A stretch of DNA of 37,146 bases, taken from positions 1 through 37,146 of the IMG/VR virus record IMGVR_UViG_3300034198_013853; one strand, 5' to 3'. Under the pieces are notes generated by a model, which ran no database searches, was not told the origin of the DNA, and saw nothing but the letters and a program-made list of their open reading frames with translations. This document shows, one piece after another, positions 32,748-37,146 of this stretch (within the stretch, counting starts at the first letter, position 1; each line of letters begins with the position of its first letter). This stretch comes from a virus. Both the position numbers and the translations under genes were made by a program.

Positions 32748-32778
32748 AATCCCCGCTAAATAGGCGGGGATTTTTTTT
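32748..32778 (+). terminator. Terminator after the major tail protein gene
   Basis: Stem AATCCCCGC (32748-32756) with GCGGGGATT (32764-32772), 7-base loop, and a run of eight T. Confidence 0.92.
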
Positions 32779-32789
32779 GCATAAAATAT

Positions 32790-32957
32790 ATGAATAAAAA
32801 TCAAATACTTGGAATAATTAGACATGTTTTGACTTTCGGTTCGGGATTTCTAATTGCAAAAGGCAAATTAGATATCGCTTCAGCAGATACTATAATAGGC
32901 TCTATTTTGGCGCTTACAGGTAGTATTTGGTCTGTTTTTTCTCCAGAAAAAAAATAA
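32790..32957 (+). CDS. Small membrane protein, Pam3-gp28-type holin candidate
   Basis: A 55-residue protein. It begins Met-Asn-Lys-Asn-Gln-Ile-Leu-Gly and has two hydrophobic stretches: one with HVLTFGSGFLIAKGKLD (about 12-28) and one with ADTIIGSILALTGSIWSVF (about 32-50), then a short charged tail. The pattern R-H-x-L-T-x-x-G-G-F-(L)-(I/V)-A-K-G and G-x-x-x-x-L-x-G-x-x-W-S-(V/I) matches the small putative holins typified by Pam3 gp28. Holins permeabilise the inner membrane for lysis. It stands alone between two terminators; TAAAAT 2 bases before the ATG could be a -10. Family assignment is by recalled pattern. Confidence 0.65.
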   Translation: MNKNQILGIIRHVLTFGSGFLIAKGKLDIASADTIIGSILALTGSIWSVFSPEKK

Positions 32958-32975
32958 AATAAATAATTTTAACAC

Positions 32976-33003
32976 CCCCGCCTGAAATGGCGGGGTTTTT
33001 TAT
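32976..33003 (+). terminator. Terminator after the holin-like gene
   Basis: Stem CCCCGCC (32976-32982) with GGCGGGG (32989-32995), 6-base loop, followed by T6 and a further T-rich stretch. Confidence 0.92.
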
Positions 33004-33025
33004 TTTATATTTTGTCTTTTATTCA

Positions 33026-33031
33026 TATAAT
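33026..33031 (+). promoter_or_regulatory. TATAAT element before the tail-assembly genes
   Basis: Perfect TATAAT, 11 bases before the ATG at 33043, with AAAAGGA as ribosome site in between. No good -35 is found at 16-18 bases upstream. It follows a terminator, so some promoter is needed here. Confidence 0.4.
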
Positions 33032-33042
33032 AGAAAAGGATT

Positions 33043-33324
33043 ATGGAAGAAGAAAAAATAAAAGAGTATGTTAAATTTCAAATAGATAGAGGAATTGTAT
33101 CTCTATATAAAAAATATTTTGAGATGATAGAAGATCTTCATAAAGATCATCTTGCTTTGTTGCAAAAAGTAAAAGACTGCACATCAGAGCAGTTCGTAAA
33201 AAATATTGATTATTTTGATTCTAATAAATATAATTACATCAGAAAAAAGATTTTAGATTCTGGCAATGATGCTATTAGAAACATTGAGTCGTCTTTGAAA
33301 TCTGTTAAAATTACTTTAAAATAA
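33043..33324 (+). CDS. Hypothetical helical protein of the tail module
   Basis: A 93-residue, charged, all-helical protein (Lys/Glu/Asp-rich with regularly spaced Leu/Ile/Tyr), with no recognised family. It has a good ribosome site and is separated by 3 bases from the next gene. Its location between the tail tube and tape measure genes suggests a tail-assembly role, for example a small chaperone; this is from position only. Confidence 0.6.
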   Translation: MEEEKIKEYVKFQIDRGIVSLYKKYFEMIEDLHKDHLALLQKVKDCTSEQFVKNIDYFDSNKYNYIRKKILDSGNDAIRNIESSLKSVKITLK

Positions 33325-33327
33325 TAT

Positions 33328-34041
33328 ATGAAAGAAAAATGGCTATCAGTTTTTGAACTAGAAAAGATTCAAAAGGTAAAAGAAACCACTACAGAAACAA
33401 ATAGTAGTGGTGAAGAAATTCAAATTACTAAAGAGGTCGAAAAGAAAATCCCTCAAAAGTTTTGTATTTTAAATCCTACTCGCAAAATGCAGGATGAAGC
33501 TGCTATTTTTTATTCAGTCAAAGTATCTGAAGGCATTAAGTTGGGCTTAATAACTAAACCTTATTTACTAAGAAAATTCCAAAAGGAAGGAGTTTTGGCT
33601 TCAGAAGCTGAAAAAGCAGAGTATTCAAAGAGTTATGCTAGGGCTGTTTCTATTGAGGTAGAGTTAGAAAAAATTAAGCAAAACAGTTCTCTTTCTGAGT
33701 CTGAAAAGACTTTGAAGACCGCTAATCTTACTGAAGAATATCAAGATTTAAGGGGCAAAATTTATGAGTATGAATCTATTCAAAACTCTTTATTTGAGAA
33801 TACGGCGGAGAAAAGAGCTACTGACCAGTTGAATCTTTGGTATATTTTAAATTTAATTTACGCTGGGGAGAATGGGGTGGATGGATGTTTGTTCGGAGAA
33901 GGCTCTTTTGAACAAAAAATGGATAGACTAAATCAAATAGATGAATCTGACGACCAATTTATGGCAGACGTTATTCAGAAGGGGGCTTTTATAATTGGTC
34001 AATTAAATGCTGGAGTTCCGAAAGAAGAGCTAGTTTCTTGA
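33328..34041 (+). CDS. Tail-assembly chaperone candidate
   Basis: A 237-residue protein. The middle has KFCILNPTRKMQDEAAIFYSVKVSEGIK (about 48-75) followed by LGLITKPYLLRKF, a pattern I associate with large-phage proteins encoded before the tape measure. The rest is helical and charged, with a LNLWYILNLIYAG helix near residue 170. Position two genes before the tape measure fits the tail-assembly chaperone slot. The next gene starts 7 bases after the stop, in a different frame, at a GTG, so coupling or recoding is conceivable. Confidence 0.55.
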   Translation: MKEKWLSVFELEKIQKVKETTTETNSSGEEIQITKEVEKKIPQKFCILNPTRKMQDEAAIFYSVKVSEGIKLGLITKPYLLRKFQKEGVLASEAEKAEYSKSYARAVSIEVELEKIKQNSSLSESEKTLKTANLTEEYQDLRGKIYEYESIQNSLFENTAEKRATDQLNLWYILNLIYAGENGVDGCLFGEGSFEQKMDRLNQIDESDDQFMADVIQKGAFIIGQLNAGVPKEELVS

Positions 34042-34048
34042 TATATTT

Positions 34049-35038
34049 GTGACTGCTGTAGAAGATAAAATTAGTTCTTGTAAAATTTTATACAGCGAAA
34101 TAATCTTAGGCTTCTCTGAGTTTGATTACTTGGGGAAGCCTATTTTTGTTAAACATTTTACAGAATTAGAAAATGGTGAAATAATTAAACACAAAACTAC
34201 TTTTGAAAAAGAAGCTGTATTAAAAGGCCTCGAATACAAACAGGATAAAATAGATTTTTTTATAAAAGAAAAACTTTGGGATAGAGAAAAAGAACTAGAA
34301 GTAGAAAAATTAAAAAAAGAAATATCTGATTTGGAATTAGTTATTAAAAATCTAATTATTAAAAGACAGATAAAAGAAACGACTGACAAAATTAAAAATA
34401 ATGAAAAAAAGATCAGGCAGATAGAAGTGGAAAAAAATTCTCTTGTTGGTTTTTGCGTTGAAGATTATATAGATAAAAAATACAACGAGCTTGTTATTTA
34501 CGATTCGTTTTTTGAAGATAGGTTTTTGACAAAAAAAGCTTTTACTAAAAATAAATTCGAAGAATTAGAAGAAGCCGCTCTTGTTGATCTTATTCACATA
34601 TTGAATAGCTTTTACGAAAGATTTAATTTAAAGCAAATTAAAAGAATATCAGCCTGTTCATTTTTAATGAATCTTTTCTTTTTATGCGAAAATAATCCAT
34701 ACTATTTTTTTGGTAAATTTGTTAAAGATTTGACAATTTTTCAATCTAATTTGTTTTCTCAGTCAAGGCATTTTAAATTTTTAATAGAAAATAAAGCGCA
34801 AACTTCACCTCCTTCAGACGTAGCCGAAGATCCAGATAAAATGATAGAATGGTATGATATGGTAGCTTCTCAAAAAGAGATTGAAGATTCTGATTCTGCT
34901 GGAGTGGGTCATTTTGGGGCTTCTATGGAAGAGCTTAAGAAAATGGCTGGCGGCAACGCTTTGACATTAAAAGAGCTTGCGGAAAAGAAAGGCGGAAAAT
35001 TAACCAAACAGGATTTTATCAATATGCAAGGTTTATAG
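34049..35038 (+). CDS. Second tail-assembly candidate, GTG start
   Basis: A 329-residue protein starting at a GTG; no ATG is available nearby and the frame is closed by a TAG at 34031. Residues about 75-130 form a strong Lys/Glu coiled coil (EKLKKEISDLELVIKNL and onward). The C-terminal ~60 residues are Gly/Glu/Lys-rich (GVGHFGASMEELKKMAGG). It lies directly before the tape measure gene, the place of the larger tail-assembly chaperone in long-tailed phages. I do not recognise a family. Expression through coupling with the preceding gene is likely given the weak start. Confidence 0.55.
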   Translation: MTAVEDKISSCKILYSEIILGFSEFDYLGKPIFVKHFTELENGEIIKHKTTFEKEAVLKGLEYKQDKIDFFIKEKLWDREKELEVEKLKKEISDLELVIKNLIIKRQIKETTDKIKNNEKKIRQIEVEKNSLVGFCVEDYIDKKYNELVIYDSFFEDRFLTKKAFTKNKFEELEEAALVDLIHILNSFYERFNLKQIKRISACSFLMNLFFLCENNPYYFFGKFVKDLTIFQSNLFSQSRHFKFLIENKAQTSPPSDVAEDPDKMIEWYDMVASQKEIEDSDSAGVGHFGASMEELKKMAGGNALTLKELAEKKGGKLTKQDFINMQGL

Positions 35039-35044
35039 TGTAAT
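35038..35044 (+). promoter_or_regulatory. AGTGTAAT motif before the tape measure gene
   Basis: GTGTAAT preceded by A overlaps the upstream stop codon and lies 22 bases before the tape measure ATG; TTAAGG provides a weak ribosome site. Confidence 0.45.
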
Positions 35045-35066
35045 ATAGCTTAGGATTAAGGTAAAT

Positions 35067-37146
35067 ATGCCTACTAATATCATAGCGAATTTAAGGATTA
35101 ATACCTCTAGTGCTTATAAAGATTTGGACGCTTTTAAGGCTAGAGTAGGTGGTAAAACGTTTTCTCAACCGTTAGGAAGAATTAGCGGAGATGCGGCAGA
35201 ATTTTCTAAATCTTTACAAGCGGCAGCCGCTCGCGTTACTGCTTTCGGAGCAACTACTGGAGCTATTTATGCTGTTTCTAAAGCTATATCTGAGACTGCA
35301 AAAGCCACAGTAGAAGTAAATAAACAATTAGTAGAATTAAATACTTTCCTTGGCGTTTCTCAAGTAACTCTAGATAAATTTGGCAAAACTCTTTTTGATA
35401 TATCTAGACAAACAGGAACTCCATTTTCGAACGTAGCTGAAGCTGCTAAAGAATTTGCCAGACAGGGTTTATCCTTAGAAGAAACGTCAAAGAGAACTAA
35501 AGACGCTTTGATTTTAGCGAGAATTGCTGGAATTAGCTATGGTCAGGCTGTTAACGGTATTACAACAGCAATAAACAGTTTCAATAAGGAAGCTTTAGAT
35601 AGCACTTCAATTATAAATAAATTAATAGCTGTAGATACAAGATTTGCAGTTAGCGCAAAAGATATAAATGAAGCATTTGTTCGTGTGGGTAGCGCCGCTG
35701 AAGAGGCTGGTATATCATCAAATAAACTAGTTGCAGCAATCACAGCCGCTCAGCAAGTAACTGGTCGTGGTGGCGCTGTAATTGGTAACGCACTAAAGAC
35801 AATTTTTACAAGAGTTCAAAGATCAGAAGTAGTAGATCAATTAAAAGATATTGGTGTAGCTGTAACTGATCAAAATGGAAAACTTTTAGATGGAATAGAA
35901 ATACTTAAAAATTATGCTTCTGCTACTAGAAATTTAAGTCAAGCTGAAAAAAGTAGAGCAGATGAACTTTTGGGTGGCGTTTATCAAATTAACCAATTGC
36001 AGGGTTTAATTAAAGATTTAACTAGTGCAAATAGCGTTTATACAAATTCTTTAAGAGCCGCGTCTAACGCCACAGATGAAGCCTCAAAGAAAAATGATGA
36101 ATTAAATAAAAGTTTAAGCGCTAAAATTACATCTCTTTCAAATACGGCCCTACAAGCTGGAGCGGAGATAGGCAAATCAGTTCTTCAACCTTTGATGGAG
36201 GCTGGTATTTCTGTTACGGATACAATTCTTAAAGCTCTTTCTCCAGAACTTTATACTGATCAAGCAGAAAAAACATCGAAAGCGATAGGAGATTCGTTAG
36301 GGAAAAACGTAGCAAAAGGATTTGGTCAGTTTTTAGTTTTAGCTGGTGGACCAGTAGCTGCGGCATTTGGAGCGTCTATATTTAGTAGATTATTATCTTT
36401 CGGAAAAGGCGCTGTGGCTAGCCAATTAAAACAAATTAACGCTCCATATGTTAGAGTATTGGAAGGAAAACCATTTTTTGAAGATGATTATAAGAAGCAA
36501 CTGAATCTTCAAAATCAAATTACTGAAGCTGTAATTAAAAGTGGGGCCGCGTCTGGAATGACTATAGGTAATGTAAGACAAGAGGCGCAAGCTAGAAGAA
36601 TTTTATTGCAATACCTTAGGCAGGAAAATCAAGAGTTAGAAAGAAAAGCTGTTTTAACGCAGCAAGCTACAAATTATTTAAGTCAGAGAGGCGTAGGTAG
36701 TGTTACTCAAGTAAGATATCAGCCAAGAAATTCTAGAACTGGTAGATTCACTACAGTTGCTTCTGGATATGTTCCAAACTTCTCCATGTCTGAAGCGGAT
36801 CAAGAAGTGATGGAAGCTAGAAGTTTTGGAGCTAAAAATCCCAAAGCAAAAATTGTACAGGCTACAATAAAAGGAAAAACTCAATCTGTTATGGTTAATA
36901 GCGAGGAAGATGTTGTTCCTAATTTCGCTGGTACAGGAGAAACGGCAATTATTCCTAGATATAGAAAAATGCAAGATATACCCAGAATGGCGCAAGGGTA
37001 TGTTCCTAATTTTGCTTTCAATTCTCTAAAAACTTGGTATACTAGAGATAGAAAAATCTTAGATCCAGAAACTTATAGTTATCTTAGATACGCATTAACT
37101 AAAGATAAAAAAGCTATTAACTTAGTCTTTTCTAAAAGCGAGCAAA
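35067..37146 (+). CDS. Tail tape measure protein (partial, runs off the right end)
   Basis: The open frame starts at ATG 35067 and stays open to the end of the window, giving at least 693 residues. The N-terminal ~340 residues contain the conserved tape-measure core: helices with KQLVELNTFLGVS, FDISRQTGTPFSNVAEAAKEFARQGL (residues about 112-137), GISYGQAVNGITTAINSF, ALKTIFTRVQ and LGGVYQINQLQGL. A Gly/Ala-rich hydrophobic stretch (about 410-455) may be membrane-interacting. The C-terminal part shown has three VPNF repeats: GYVPNF at 567-572, VVPNF at 616-620 and GYVPNF at 644-649. The protein sets tail length and is usually ejected with DNA. Confidence 0.88.
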   Translation, partial: MPTNIIANLRINTSSAYKDLDAFKARVGGKTFSQPLGRISGDAAEFSKSLQAAAARVTAFGATTGAIYAVSKAISETAKATVEVNKQLVELNTFLGVSQVTLDKFGKTLFDISRQTGTPFSNVAEAAKEFARQGLSLEETSKRTKDALILARIAGISYGQAVNGITTAINSFNKEALDSTSIINKLIAVDTRFAVSAKDINEAFVRVGSAAEEAGISSNKLVAAITAAQQVTGRGGAVIGNALKTIFTRVQRSEVVDQLKDIGVAVTDQNGKLLDGIEILKNYASATRNLSQAEKSRADELLGGVYQINQLQGLIKDLTSANSVYTNSLRAASNATDEASKKNDELNKSLSAKITSLSNTALQAGAEIGKSVLQPLMEAGISVTDTILKALSPELYTDQAEKTSKAIGDSLGKNVAKGFGQFLVLAGGPVAAAFGASIFSRLLSFGKGAVASQLKQINAPYVRVLEGKPFFEDDYKKQLNLQNQITEAVIKSGAASGMTIGNVRQEAQARRILLQYLRQENQELERKAVLTQQATNYLSQRGVGSVTQVRYQPRNSRTGRFTTVASGYVPNFSMSEADQEVMEARSFGAKNPKAKIVQATIKGKTQSVMVNSEEDVVPNFAGTGETAIIPRYRKMQDIPRMAQGYVPNFAFNSLKTWYTRDRKILDPETYSYLRYALTKDKKAINLVFSKSEQ

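Noticed and set aside
34034-34048. Programmed frameshift joining the two tail-assembly genes
   Set aside because: No classical slippery heptamer is present, and the only option would be a +1 shift at a poor site; the GTG start with coupling is simpler.

Overview
The window is one continuous piece of a large tailed-phage genome (Caudoviricetes), AT-rich throughout except for the first ~450 bases. It carries a full head-packaging module (large terminase, portal, maturation protease with scaffold, decoration protein, major capsid protein). It then continues through connector genes and the major tail protein to a tape-measure gene that runs off the right end. No tail-sheath gene is visible, so a long non-contractile tail is the simplest reading; a sheath gene could still lie outside. 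A phage-encoded outer-membrane beta-barrel protein (signal peptide, C-terminal Phe) points to a Gram-negative host. Several near-consensus sigma70 promoters (TTGACA/TATAAT type) argue against a Bacteroidota host.

Layout. 1-701: 18-bp tandem repeats and a non-coding stretch of different composition. 702-7379: outer-membrane protein, PhoH-type ATPase, a small reverse-strand metallopeptidase-like gene, zinc-ribbon protein, ECF-like sigma factor with a cysteine insert, candidate small terminase, C2H2-ERCC4 nuclease and large terminase. 7398-13833: a fibre-like protein placed inside the head module, then portal, an unknown protein, protease-scaffold, decoration protein and major capsid protein, closed by a terminator. 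13916-18194: a small head-associated protein and three adhesion or fibre genes. 18191-29492: a block of eight genes on the reverse strand encoding only glycosyltransferases and methyltransferases. 29586-37146: connector and neck genes, major tail protein, a holin-like small membrane protein between two terminators, three tail-assembly candidates and the tape measure.

The most interesting part is the 11.3-kb reverse-strand block. It holds a tandem-duplicated GlcNAc-transferase-like protein, three tandem GT-B-like paralogues, a two-domain methyltransferase protein, two GT-A-like paralogues, and a three-domain fusion (FkbM methyltransferase, HtrL/YibB-like glycosyltransferase, GT2-like glycosyltransferase). 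None has a visible signal peptide or membrane segment, and there is no flippase, polymerase or nucleotide-sugar synthesis gene. I infer a cytosolic system that uses host sugar donors to build a methyl-capped glycan on virion proteins. The Ser/Thr/Gly-rich fibres encoded next to it are the obvious candidate targets. This is inference, not shown by the sequence.

A second theme is regulation. A motif AGTGTAAW or close to it lies just before seven virion genes and occurs as a palindrome in the divergent region between the glycosylation block and the connector genes. It may be a late promoter read by the phage sigma factor. Other genes instead have sigma70-like promoters whose -10 lies only 4-8 bases before the ATG, predicting leaderless or nearly leaderless mRNAs.
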